The position numbers were made by a program, and so were the translations under genes. DNA of 64,000 nt. It comes from Arthrobacter sp. NicSoilB8. GTDB taxonomy: Bacteria; Actinomycetota; Actinomycetes; Actinomycetales; Micrococcaceae. The notes below the pieces were generated by a model that saw only the letters and a list, made by a program, of their open reading frames with translations, was not told the origin of the DNA and did not search any database. The stretch spans positions 1,054,001-1,118,000 of the forward strand of contig NZ_AP024655.1 of assembly GCF_019977355.1 (NCBI RefSeq), written 5' to 3'. Positions 40,741-48,504 of the stretch are shown here, in pieces; the stretch's first letter is position 1; each line of letters starts with the position of its first letter.

Positions 40741-41973
40741 TCAGGCTGCGGGGTCTGCGGCCCGCGGGGTGAAGGCTGTAGCTTCATCGAATCGGGTGCG
40801 TGTGGTGAGGCAGTGGTGAAGTTGGCCGAGGAGGCGGTTGAAGAGGTTGCGCTGGGCTGCTGCGTGCCAGTCCCCGGCGTCTCGGCGGCGCTGGTAGTGG
40901 GCTCTGGCGCCCGGGGATCCGGTAAGCGCGGACAGGGCCCACATGTAGCCGGCGGTGTTAAGGCGGTCGTTCTTGACGAATCTGCGGCCGACGAACTTCT
41001 TCTTGCCCGAGGCTCTGGTGATGGGCGCGGAGCCGGCGTAGGCCTTTAGGGCGCGGGCGTCGGAGAAGCGGTTCCTGTCGTCTCCGATCTCAGCCAGGAT
41101 CCGGGCACCGAGCTGTGTGCCGATCCCGGGGAAGCTGAGCAGGATCTGGGCGTCGGGGTGAGTCAGGAAGGCCTCCTCGACCGCGATGCTCAGCCGGTCA
41201 ACGGCCTGGCAGGCGGCGTCGAGGAGGAGGAGCAGTCCGGCGGCCTGCTGGCCCATGGCGTCCTCGACGGCCTGGGGCTGTCGGGCATGATCACCCCGAA
41301 GGATGGTTTTGATCCGCTGAGCCTGGGCGGCGATGCCGCGGGTGCGTCCCGCCCGGCGCAGGGCGGTTTCGATCCGGGCGGTGCTGAGCCGTGCCGCGGC
41401 GCCCGGGGTGGGGGCCATGCGCAGCAGTTCCCTGGTTTCGGGGCGGGTAAGGCCGTTCTGCCAGACCGCGCCGGCCTGTAGGAGCGCCGGGTAGAACTGG
41501 CGCAGCACGGAGCGGAGCTGGTTGGCGGTCTGCTGGCGTGCCCAGACAGCGTCCTGCTGGGCGCGGGCCAGGACGGTGATCGCCCTGGCGTGCTCGGTGT
41601 CGGCCGGGAGGGGGCGGTGTGCGTGGGCGTCGGTGCGAAGGATGTTCGCCAGCACCAAGGCATCCCCCGGGTCGGACTTCTTCTTCGAGACCCCGTGCCT
41701 GTCGCGATAGCGTGCGGCCGAGAGCGGATTGACCGCGTAAATGCTCCGAGTGCCGGCGCGCAGGGCCGCGACGAGCAGGCCCTGGCTGGTTTCGATCGCC
41801 ACCGGAACAGGGTTTTGAGGTGTGTCTCCGTGTTCGGCGAGCAGTTCCATCAGGTCCCGGTAGCCGGCCGCATCGTCAGTGATCCTGCGTTTGGCCAGCA
41901 GCTCGCCGGCGCTGTCGATGATGGCAATGTCATGGTGGCCTTCGGCCCAGTCGATCCCGCAGTAAAGGTCCAA
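40741..41973 (-). CDS. IS110-family transposase
   Basis: A 410-residue recombinase. The N-terminal DEDD/RuvC-like domain begins MDLYCGIDWAEGHHDIAII and contains VAIETSQG and KKKSDPGDALVLA. The C-terminal transposase_20 domain has LLSFPGIGTQLGARILAEIG, ALKAYAGSAPITRASGKK and the serine-proximal LNTAGYMWALSA. It looks full length. The element's left end should lie upstream, between 41974 and about 42360, where two strong hairpins occur. Confidence 0.92.
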   Translation of the reverse strand: MDLYCGIDWAEGHHDIAIIDSAGELLAKRRITDDAAGYRDLMELLAEHGDTPQNPVPVAIETSQGLLVAALRAGTRSIYAVNPLSAARYRDRHGVSKKKSDPGDALVLANILRTDAHAHRPLPADTEHARAITVLARAQQDAVWARQQTANQLRSVLRQFYPALLQAGAVWQNGLTRPETRELLRMAPTPGAAARLSTARIETALRRAGRTRGIAAQAQRIKTILRGDHARQPQAVEDAMGQQAAGLLLLLDAACQAVDRLSIAVEEAFLTHPDAQILLSFPGIGTQLGARILAEIGDDRNRFSDARALKAYAGSAPITRASGKKKFVGRRFVKNDRLNTAGYMWALSALTGSPGARAHYQRRRDAGDWHAAAQRNLFNRLLGQLHHCLTTRTRFDEATAFTPRAADPAA

Positions 41974-42205
41974 TCTGTACTCCTCGCAGTCAAGGTGTGT
42001 TCTGTTCCCGGGGTGTGCCAGTTCGGATCACGCGGCGCCCTAATTCCAAGACTCGAAGGTCTGCCATCTCACCAGCCGTTCGTGAAACGAGTCCACTTCG
42101 GGTGCCCCGGTCTGACCAAGAGCTCCACGGCTCCCGGAGAAGGAAGGGGTCATCCCGCAGCCTGCACGCCACCACGAGAAACCAAGTACCACGCCAGCAG
42201 TCGGG

Positions 42206-42267
42206 GGTTCCGTTGCCACGCGGGCAGCGGAACCTGGCCGGCAGAACCCGAGGGCATCTGCCGGCCA
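42206..42267 (-). ncRNA. Candidate IS110 bridge-RNA region: two adjacent stem-loops upstream of the transposase
   Basis: GGTTCCGTTGCC (42206-42217) pairs with GGCAGCGGAACC (42223-42234), with one G-U pair. Right next to it TGGCCGGCAGA (42235-42245) pairs with TCTGCCGGCCA (42257-42267) around an 11-nt loop. In IS110 elements of the IS110 group a bridge RNA with stem-loops is encoded in the non-coding left end, before the transposase start, exactly where these lie (392-bp gene-free stretch). The loop-to-DNA matches were not established. Confidence 0.45.
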
Positions 42268-42365
42268 GTCCGGGGGTCCTGCGGCGTCAATCTGCACCGT
42301 TACGCGCCGCTCTGCGTCGAGGGTTCAAGGACCCAAGAGCGCCGTAGGCGTCGCAGCAGCGGCTT

Positions 42366-42557
42366 GTGCCGCAGAACCTGAACACAGCCCCCGGCAAGCC
42401 AACCGAAATGACCCCGCGAGAGCTGCTTAACTACGAATTAGGAGCGCCGGCAGCGCGCAGGGAACTGCCGGAACCCGAACCCATCGACGGCCAGGCACTA
42501 ACCGCGATCGCTGCACGCCACAACATCGAGATCATCGGGCCGCCACTGACCACCTGA
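42366..42557 (+). pseudogene. C-terminal remnant, probably of a cupin-domain protein
   Basis: A 63-residue frame whose end (PIDGQALTAIAARHNIEIIG then PPLTT) resembles the conserved C-terminal tail of cupin-domain proteins (recalled similarity). The upstream domain is missing and the frame begins at the edge of the IS110 region, so the parent gene was probably cut by the insertion. It could also be a small intact gene starting at GTG 42366. Confidence 0.4.
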
Positions 42558-42559
42558 CC

Positions 42560-42890
42560 CACATTCCCCGTGCCGACGCCCCGCCGGTCCCGGTGCGGCG
42601 AGGAGCCAGCTGACGAAGCCCGGTGCCCGCGTAGGCGCGAGCCCATGGCAGAACTCTCGGGAGTCTTCTCCCCGCACCCCCGCCGTGAAAGCAGCTAGCC
42701 CGATATTCGGCATCACCGGCACGCTCGAGTGGACGGTAATGTAGTGCCCGCCCGTCATCGCGACCGCAATGCAGCCGATGCCGACGAGGACAAATTGGGG
42801 CAGGTCTTCGGGGCTTGGTGGCCAAAATATAGGTCGGCAGGGCGATGAGGCCGGGCGTCAGTATGGTGCGTCCCGGGCAGCCTTCATGTG
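42560..42890 (-). pseudogene. Degenerate membrane-transporter-like remnant
   Basis: Minus-strand translation shows hydrophobic blocks in two different frames (TPGLIALPTYILATKP, then FVLVGIGCIAVAMTGGHYIT and SSVPVMPNIGLAAFTAGV). They look like consecutive helices of a transporter broken by a frameshift. No start, no clear family. It fills the 363-bp gap before the TPP enzyme. Confidence 0.3.
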
Positions 42891-42920
42891 CACATGTTAG
42901 GTGGTGGACCTGTGAAGTCC

Positions 42921-44594
42921 TTAGCCCGCCACCGGCGCCTTCGCGGCCTGCGAGGCCTGCATCCACTCGCTCAGCCACGGGGCCCGGACACTCGACGTGA
43001 TCCGGCAGTCGGCCACAAAGGTTCCCTTGGCGCCGGCGTCGATCCAGTCCTGGAGCGCGGAAAGGTCCGCCAGCGAGCGGATGATCGCGGACTCGGCACC
43101 GAGCGCGCGGGCGATGCCGCTGAAGTCCACCTCGGGGATCAGCATGGGCCTTTCGGTCAGGCCCTGGGAGCCGTACTGGTGGATTTCGGCGCCGTAGGCG
43201 GCATCGTTGTAGATCACGATGACGGCGCTGCTGGCCGCCCCGATCAGCGATTCGAGGTCGGACAGGCCCATCAGGAAACCGCCGTCGCCGGAGGCCAGCA
43301 CCAGGGTGCGGCCGTCCTCCACCGCGCGAGCTGCCCCGACGGCGCTGGCAAGGCCCAGCCCGATGGTCTGGAAGGCCGTGCCCACCATGACCAGGTCCTG
43401 CGGCCGCGGAATGTTCCAGTACATGGGGGCCCAACCGAGGAAGTGCCCGCCGTCCTGGACCACCGTGCGGCGCTCCGGCAGCACGGCATCCAATGCTGTG
43501 GCAAGGGCGCGCGGGTCCAGCCGGCCGTCCGGCGTCTCCGATGAGCCTGCCTGGTGGCCCGGTCCCTCCGACAGGCGCTTGCGGGCTTCCGCGCGCCAGG
43601 CTTCTGCGCGGCGGGCGTCCGGCGAGGCCGTGCCGTCCAGCAACCCCAGGAGGTGTCCCGCAGCAGACTTCGCGTCCGCGCTGACGAAGGTGTCCACCCG
43701 GGGGTGCGTCGGCTGCAGGGCGGTGTCGATCTGGATGACGGTGCTGTCCGGGCCGAGCAGGTGCCCGAACCGCATGGTGAAGGGGCTCAGGCTTGCCCCG
43801 GCCACGAGGACCACATCAGCCTCACCCATGAGCCCTGCCGCGGTGTCCGTGCCGAAGCCGCCCGCGACGCCGAGGTATCCCTCGCCCTGGAGGAGGTTGA
43901 GCGCCAGGGCGGTTCCGGCGGTCAGGGCGCCCAGACGGTCGGCGAGTTCCCGGAGCTCCGGGGCAGCGCCCGCGAGATGCGCACCGCGGCCGGCGAGGAT
44001 CAGCGGCCGCTTCGCCCCGGCGAGCAGCCGGGCTACCTGCCCAAGGCCGCCGTCGACGTCGACACTCACCGCCGGTGCCAGCGGCGCCGGAAGTTCCTCG
44101 TCCGCAGCCTCGAGGGCCGCGAGGTCGTAGGGTATGGCAATCACGACGGCGGTCCGCTTGGTGAGTGCGTATTCCACCGCCTGCTGCGTGATGGAGCCCG
44201 CGGCGTCGCGGGTGACGGTGAAGGTGGCCGCGCCGAGTCCTGCGGCGATTGCCGCCTGGTCCACGTCCCAGGGCCGGGCGCCGCTGCTCGGAGCGTCCCC
44301 GGTGACCAGCACGACGGGGACTTGTGCCTGGACGGCCTCTGCGAGGGCGGTGAGTGCGTTGGTGTAGCCGGGGCCATAGGTGGTGGTGCCCGCTGCGAGA
44401 CGTCCTGACGTCCGGTAGTAGGCGTCGGCCGCGGCGATGGCGGCGCCCTCATGGCGGACGGCGGAGAAGCGGAGGCCCAGCTTTTCCGCGGCGTCCAGGA
44501 AGTAGACGTTTCCGTTGCCCATGACGCCGAAGACATCGCTGAGGTAGCTGCTGAGAACCTGCGCCACGCGACCGGAGACGGTAAGTGAAGTCAT
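42921..44594 (-). CDS. Thiamine-pyrophosphate enzyme (acetolactate synthase / benzoylformate decarboxylase family)
   Basis: A 557-residue protein with all three TPP-enzyme domains. The N-terminal catalytic Glu lies in AVRHEGAAIAAADAY, the central domain has KRPLILAGRGAHLAGA, and the C-terminal TPP motif is SGDGGFLMGLSDLESLIGAA then IVIYNDAAYG. Similar proteins next to Lrp regulators and aminotransferases decarboxylate 2-oxo acids from amino-acid breakdown. The specific substrate is not deducible. It is downstream of the Lrp gene on the same strand. Confidence 0.88.
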   Translation of the reverse strand: MTSLTVSGRVAQVLSSYLSDVFGVMGNGNVYFLDAAEKLGLRFSAVRHEGAAIAAADAYYRTSGRLAAGTTTYGPGYTNALTALAEAVQAQVPVVLVTGDAPSSGARPWDVDQAAIAAGLGAATFTVTRDAAGSITQQAVEYALTKRTAVVIAIPYDLAALEAADEELPAPLAPAVSVDVDGGLGQVARLLAGAKRPLILAGRGAHLAGAAPELRELADRLGALTAGTALALNLLQGEGYLGVAGGFGTDTAAGLMGEADVVLVAGASLSPFTMRFGHLLGPDSTVIQIDTALQPTHPRVDTFVSADAKSAAGHLLGLLDGTASPDARRAEAWRAEARKRLSEGPGHQAGSSETPDGRLDPRALATALDAVLPERRTVVQDGGHFLGWAPMYWNIPRPQDLVMVGTAFQTIGLGLASAVGAARAVEDGRTLVLASGDGGFLMGLSDLESLIGAASSAVIVIYNDAAYGAEIHQYGSQGLTERPMLIPEVDFSGIARALGAESAIIRSLADLSALQDWIDAGAKGTFVADCRITSSVRAPWLSEWMQASQAAKAPVAG

Positions 44595-44714
44595 GCAGGA
44601 ATCATGTGGGCTGGTTCACAGATAGGCAAGAGAGGCGGATTTGATTGGGATTCTTGGCAGGAAGTGGGGGTGCTAACTGAAAATATGCCCACTTGTGGCC
44701 TGCGTCACCCCAAC

Positions 44715-45218
44715 TTAGGCGGAGGGGCGGGATTCCTGCTCGGAGAGCCGGCTCAGGAGGCCGTCGTAGCGGGGCGGCATGAGTTCCAGTACGGAAATGG
44801 CGGTGCTGGTCCGTTGGATCCCCTCGATTTCCAGGATCTGGTTGGTGATGCGGTAGAGGTCGGCCGTACTGCGCGCCACCACCTTGGCCATGAGATCCGC
44901 ATCTCCAGTGGTGGCGTGCACTTCGATGACCTCCGGGATCGCGGCGAGCCCGTCTTCCACTGCACCTGTCCGCGTCTGGCTGATGGACAGCGAGAGGAAG
45001 GCCATGAGGTCATAGCCCAGCGCGGCGGGATCCAGCCTCCGGCTGAAGGAGCGGAGGGCTCCGCTGCGCTCGAGCCGCGCCAGCCGGGCGTGGACCGTGT
45101 TCCGTGCGACGCCGAGCGTCCGCGAGAGTGCCAGGGCGCTGGCTTCCGGATCCTTGTCGAGGGCCAGGATGATCCTGCCGTCGAGGGAATCCAGGGCGCG
45201 GGGGTTCGGGATGGTCAT
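44715..45218 (-). CDS. Lrp/AsnC-family transcriptional regulator
   Basis: A 167-residue regulator. The N-terminal helix-turn-helix is LDGRIILALDKDPEASALAL and VARNTVHARLARLERSGALR, with the RAM/AsnC ligand domain (VIEVHATTGDADLMAKVVAR) behind. It is divergent from the aminotransferase-permease pair and upstream of the TPP enzyme, so it probably controls both in response to an amino acid. Confidence 0.92.
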   Translation of the reverse strand: MTIPNPRALDSLDGRIILALDKDPEASALALSRTLGVARNTVHARLARLERSGALRSFSRRLDPAALGYDLMAFLSLSISQTRTGAVEDGLAAIPEVIEVHATTGDADLMAKVVARSTADLYRITNQILEIEGIQRTSTAISVLELMPPRYDGLLSRLSEQESRPSA

Positions 45219-45273
45219 ATTTTCACCACAGACAGAAGAAGTTGAGCAGAAGTCCCAATGGGTTGAGCGTATC

Positions 45274-45302
45274 TTGCATTGTGGGCGGAGTCACAATAAT
45301 GA
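45274..45302 (+). promoter_or_regulatory. Promoter of the aminotransferase operon, apparently leaderless
   Basis: TTGCAT (45274-45279), 17-bp spacer, TAATGA (45297-45302). Transcription would begin about 7-9 nt later, practically at ATG 45312, and no ribosome-binding site precedes that ATG. Leaderless mRNAs are common in actinobacteria. Confidence 0.55.
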
Positions 45303-45311
45303 TCAGTCCTC

Positions 45312-46409
45312 ATGACCCGTGATCAGCTCCTAACCGCACCGGACACCGCGCTCCCCACCCTTCGTGGCGCGGTGGCCGGCCTCCCGCCCTACGTCCCTGG
45401 CCGGCGCGGCACCGGCGCGGACATTGCAGCCCTCGCCAGCAACGAAAGCCACTACAGTCCACTGCCCGCTGCCGCCGCTGCGGTGGCCGCGGCGGCCGGT
45501 ACGATGAACCGCTACCCTGACAGTGCCGCCGTCGAACTCCGCGATCGGATTGCCCGCCACCTCGGCGTCACGGCCGGAGAGGTGGCGGCGGGACCCGGCA
45601 GCGTCGGCGTCCTCCAGCAGATCATTACAGGGTTTTGCGACGCCGGGGATGAAGTGATCTTCGCGTGGCGGTCGTTCGAGGCCTACCCCATCCTGGTTGA
45701 GCTTGCAGGCGCCCGGCCGGTCCGCATCCCGCTGGACGGCGCTGAGGGCCACGACCTTGACGCCATGGCCGCGGCCGTCACTGCCCGCACGAAGGTCATC
45801 CTGCTCTGCACCCCCAACAATCCGACCGGCGTGCCGATCAGCCACGACCGCGTCGAGGCCTTCCTGCAGGCCGTCCGCTCCGACATCCTCGTGGTGATCG
45901 ACGAGGCCTATGTGGAATACGCCGAAGCGGGCAGCGGCCCCGATTCCCTGGCGCTCTACCGCCAGTACCCGAACGTGTGCATCCTGCGCACCTTCTCGAA
46001 GGCCTACGGGCTCGCCGGCCTGCGCGTGGGATACGCCGTGGCGGCGCCGGACATCGCCGAGGGACTGCGCCGGACTGCCCTTCCCTTCTCGGTGAGCGCG
46101 CTGGCCCAGAGGGCGGCCATCGCATCGCTGGACGCCGGGGAGGAGATGGAAGCGCGGGTGGCCGCCGTCAGGCAGGAGCGTGCACGGATGGCCGCGCAGC
46201 TGGAAGCCCAGGGCTGGAAGCTGCAGCCGAGCCAGGGCAATTTCCTGTGGATCCGCGCGGACGAACGCCTCCGGGCGAGGCTGGTGGACGCGTTTGACGC
46301 CGCCGGCATCATGGTTCGGGCGTACCAGGGCGACGGCGTGCGGATCACCGTTGCCGATCCCGCCTCCAACGACCGCGTGCTCGGGCTCCTGGCAGCCCAC
46401 GCTGCCTGA
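45312..46409 (+). CDS. PLP-dependent aminotransferase (histidinol-phosphate/aromatic type)
   Basis: A 365-residue class I/II aminotransferase of the HisC group. LASNESHYSPLP, NRYPDSAAVELRDRIARHLG, the Asp of VVIDEAYVEY (197) and the PLP lysine in TFSKAYGLAGLRVGY (Lys230) are present. Because it is paired with an amino-acid permease and an Lrp regulator rather than with his genes, it is more likely an aromatic-amino-acid transaminase than the biosynthetic HisC. The ATG at 45312 appears leaderless. Confidence 0.88.
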   Translation: MTRDQLLTAPDTALPTLRGAVAGLPPYVPGRRGTGADIAALASNESHYSPLPAAAAAVAAAAGTMNRYPDSAAVELRDRIARHLGVTAGEVAAGPGSVGVLQQIITGFCDAGDEVIFAWRSFEAYPILVELAGARPVRIPLDGAEGHDLDAMAAAVTARTKVILLCTPNNPTGVPISHDRVEAFLQAVRSDILVVIDEAYVEYAEAGSGPDSLALYRQYPNVCILRTFSKAYGLAGLRVGYAVAAPDIAEGLRRTALPFSVSALAQRAAIASLDAGEEMEARVAAVRQERARMAAQLEAQGWKLQPSQGNFLWIRADERLRARLVDAFDAAGIMVRAYQGDGVRITVADPASNDRVLGLLAAHAA

Positions 46410-46452
46410 ACACTCACTGACCCCCGTTCCGCCTACAACCAGAGGAATCCCC

Positions 46453-47865
46453 ATGGAACAACAGACAAAGACGTCTGCCCGCGCCCTCGGCGCGGCCCTT
46501 AAACCCCGCCAGCTCACCATGATGGGGCTCGGCAGCGCCATCGGCGCGGGCCTCTTTATCGGCTCCGGCGCAGGCATCCAGGCCGCGGGCCCAGCCGTGC
46601 TGATCTCCTACCTCGTGGCCGGCACCCTCATCATCCTGGTGATGTGGGCCCTCGGCGAAATGGCCGCCGCCAACCCGGACAGCGGCGCCTTCTCCGTCTA
46701 CACCGCCAAGGCCTACGGGCCGGTGGCAGGTGCCACGGTGGGCTGGCTCTGGTGGCTGCAGCTCGTGGTGGTCATCGCGGCCGAAGCGCTGGGTGCGGCA
46801 GGCCTGCTAGCCACGATCTTCCCGGCCCTGCCGGTGTGGCTGATGGCCTTCGTGTTCATCGTGGTGCTCACCGCCGTGAACCTCACCAGTGTGAAGAACT
46901 TCGGCGAGTTCGAGTTCTGGTTCGCCCTGCTCAAGGTGGCGGCAATCGTCGGGTTCCTCCTGGTGGGCGCTGCCCTGCTCTTCGGCTGGCTGCCGGGCGT
47001 CCAGTCGCCGGGCCTGTCCAACTTCACCGGGGCCGGCTTCGCACCCAGCGGTTTTGCCGGGATTGCCACAGCCCTGTTCGTGGTGGCATTCGCGTTCGGC
47101 GGCACCGAGATCGTCTCCGTGGCGGCAGCTGAAACCGCGGAGCCGGCCCGCAGTGTGAAGAAGGCAGTCCGGACGGTGCTGTGGCGCATCCTGGTCTTCT
47201 ACATCGGTGCGATCTTTGTGATCGCGGCGGTGGTTCCTGTGGGCTCGGCGGGGCTGAAGAGCCCGTTCGCCGCTGTGCTGGACGCCGCCGGCATGCCCGG
47301 CGCGGCCACCGCCATCACCCTGGTGGCCGTAGCGGCACTGCTCTCCGCCCTCAACGCCAACCTTTACGGTGCCTCCCGGATGGCGTTCTCCCTTGCCGAG
47401 CGCGGCGAAGCGCCACGTCTGCTCGCTTCCGTGTCCAAGGCCCGGGTTCCGGTTGTCGCGGTCCTGGCCAGCGTTGCCTTCGGTGTTGTCACGGTTGTGC
47501 TGGAGTTGGCTTTCCCCGAGAAGGTCCTTCCCGTCCTGCTCAACATCGTGGGTTCGACCTGCCTGCTGGTGTGGACCTCCGCGCTCCTCGCCCAGCTCGC
47601 GCTGCGCCTACGCGCCGACCGCGAGGGGACGGAGCTTCCCCTGCGGATGCCGGGCTTCCCCTGGCTCACGGTGTTTGGTCTGGTCATCCTCGGAGCGATC
47701 TTCACGGTGGGATTCATCGGTGAGGATTCCCGTCCCCAACTCCTGAGTACTTTCGCCCTCGTGGCGCTCCTGGCGGTGGCGAACTGGCTTCACCACCGGA
47801 ACGGGAAGGTTGCGCCGGTTGTGGAATCTGCGGATAGTGCCAAGCAGCCGGTGCTCGTCGACTGA
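46453..47865 (+). CDS. APC-superfamily amino-acid permease
   Basis: A 470-residue, twelve-helix transporter from ATG 46453, with AGAGGAA upstream. The family start LKPRQLTMMGLGSAIGAGLF and IGSGAGIQAAGPAVLISYLV, the substrate-site segment FVVAFAFGGTEIVSVAAAET and ALNANLYGASRMAFSLAERG are classical AAT/APC features. It lies 43 bp downstream of the aminotransferase and is presumably co-transcribed, supplying its amino-acid substrate. Confidence 0.92.
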   Translation: MEQQTKTSARALGAALKPRQLTMMGLGSAIGAGLFIGSGAGIQAAGPAVLISYLVAGTLIILVMWALGEMAAANPDSGAFSVYTAKAYGPVAGATVGWLWWLQLVVVIAAEALGAAGLLATIFPALPVWLMAFVFIVVLTAVNLTSVKNFGEFEFWFALLKVAAIVGFLLVGAALLFGWLPGVQSPGLSNFTGAGFAPSGFAGIATALFVVAFAFGGTEIVSVAAAETAEPARSVKKAVRTVLWRILVFYIGAIFVIAAVVPVGSAGLKSPFAAVLDAAGMPGAATAITLVAVAALLSALNANLYGASRMAFSLAERGEAPRLLASVSKARVPVVAVLASVAFGVVTVVLELAFPEKVLPVLLNIVGSTCLLVWTSALLAQLALRLRADREGTELPLRMPGFPWLTVFGLVILGAIFTVGFIGEDSRPQLLSTFALVALLAVANWLHHRNGKVAPVVESADSAKQPVLVD

Positions 47866-47903
47866 ACCAGCCGCCTGAACCGCTTCTCGGCTCAGGGCAT
47901 CGG

Positions 47904-47936
47904 AAGGGCGCGTCCGGCCTGGCCGGGCGCGCCCTT
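47904..47936. terminator. Bidirectional terminator between convergent genes
   Basis: AAGGGCGCG (47904-47912) pairs with CGCGCCCTT (47928-47936). A T-G pair and CCGG/CCGG extend this to a 14-bp stem with a 5-nt loop. It separates the permease from the convergent small membrane-protein gene. Confidence 0.75.
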
Positions 47937-47941
47937 CGTCT

Positions 47942-48163
47942 CTACGGACGGTTAAACTCCTGCTGCCACCGTGCCTTATCCCACCGCTCCTGCAACTTTC
48001 GGTCCATGGTCCATTTACTCTCCCATGAGTCGAAGCTGGCCTTGAAGGTGGGCACATAGTAATTGGAGCCCTTGCGGCGGGTTCTCTTCTTGAGTCTCAG
48101 CAAGAGGCCGAGCAGGATCCACACAACGATGAGAATTACGACCAGGAAGAATATCGTCTCCAC
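47942..48163 (-). CDS. Small single-pass membrane protein
   Basis: About 73 residues if started at GTG 48163 just before the helix VETIFFLVVILIVVWILLGL; the frame is open further upstream to 48307. After the helix comes a basic stretch (LRLKKRTRRKGSNYY) and a charged tail (DSWESKWTMDRKLQERWDKA). No family recognised. The start is uncertain. Confidence 0.5.
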   Translation of the reverse strand: METIFFLVVILIVVWILLGLLLRLKKRTRRKGSNYYVPTFKASFDSWESKWTMDRKLQERWDKARWQQEFNRP

Positions 48164-48504
48164 GGGCAACCAGTCCTCGAAGGGGTTTAATGCCCTCAGT
48201 TTAATCCCGTTAGCGCCGGATAACGAAGCGTGCCCCGGTACCACTGCAGTGTGTCTGAACAATGTCCGGGCTGCCCGGAATGTGTACCATACATGCGAAC
48301 TCTGCACATGATGCGGTCACGAAGATCTGCACGTTACCGTTGCTCGCCGGCGACAACATTTCCAGAGAAAAGTTCCTGAACGACTATCGTGCCAAGGCGT
48401 AGTCAGGAACGTCAGTGCTCCATACACCGACGCCATCGCCCAGACGGTCAGCTCCCGTAATTAGGACTACAAGTGGCTTAGTGCCGGGCAGTGGCGCAGC
48501 ACCC
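48164..48504. other. Gene-free 341-bp stretch of lower GC
   Basis: Between the small membrane-protein gene and the glucosidase. The DNA has noticeably lower GC than its neighbours and only short frames without ribosome sites. No strong hairpin or repeat seen apart from minor complementarity near 48380-48420. Confidence 0.4.

Noticed and set aside
44678..45225. TGAAAATATG near the TPP gene and its inverse at the lrp start as a shared Lrp operator
   Set aside because: The second copy includes the lrp start codon and the match is only 10 bp; not enough to call an operator.
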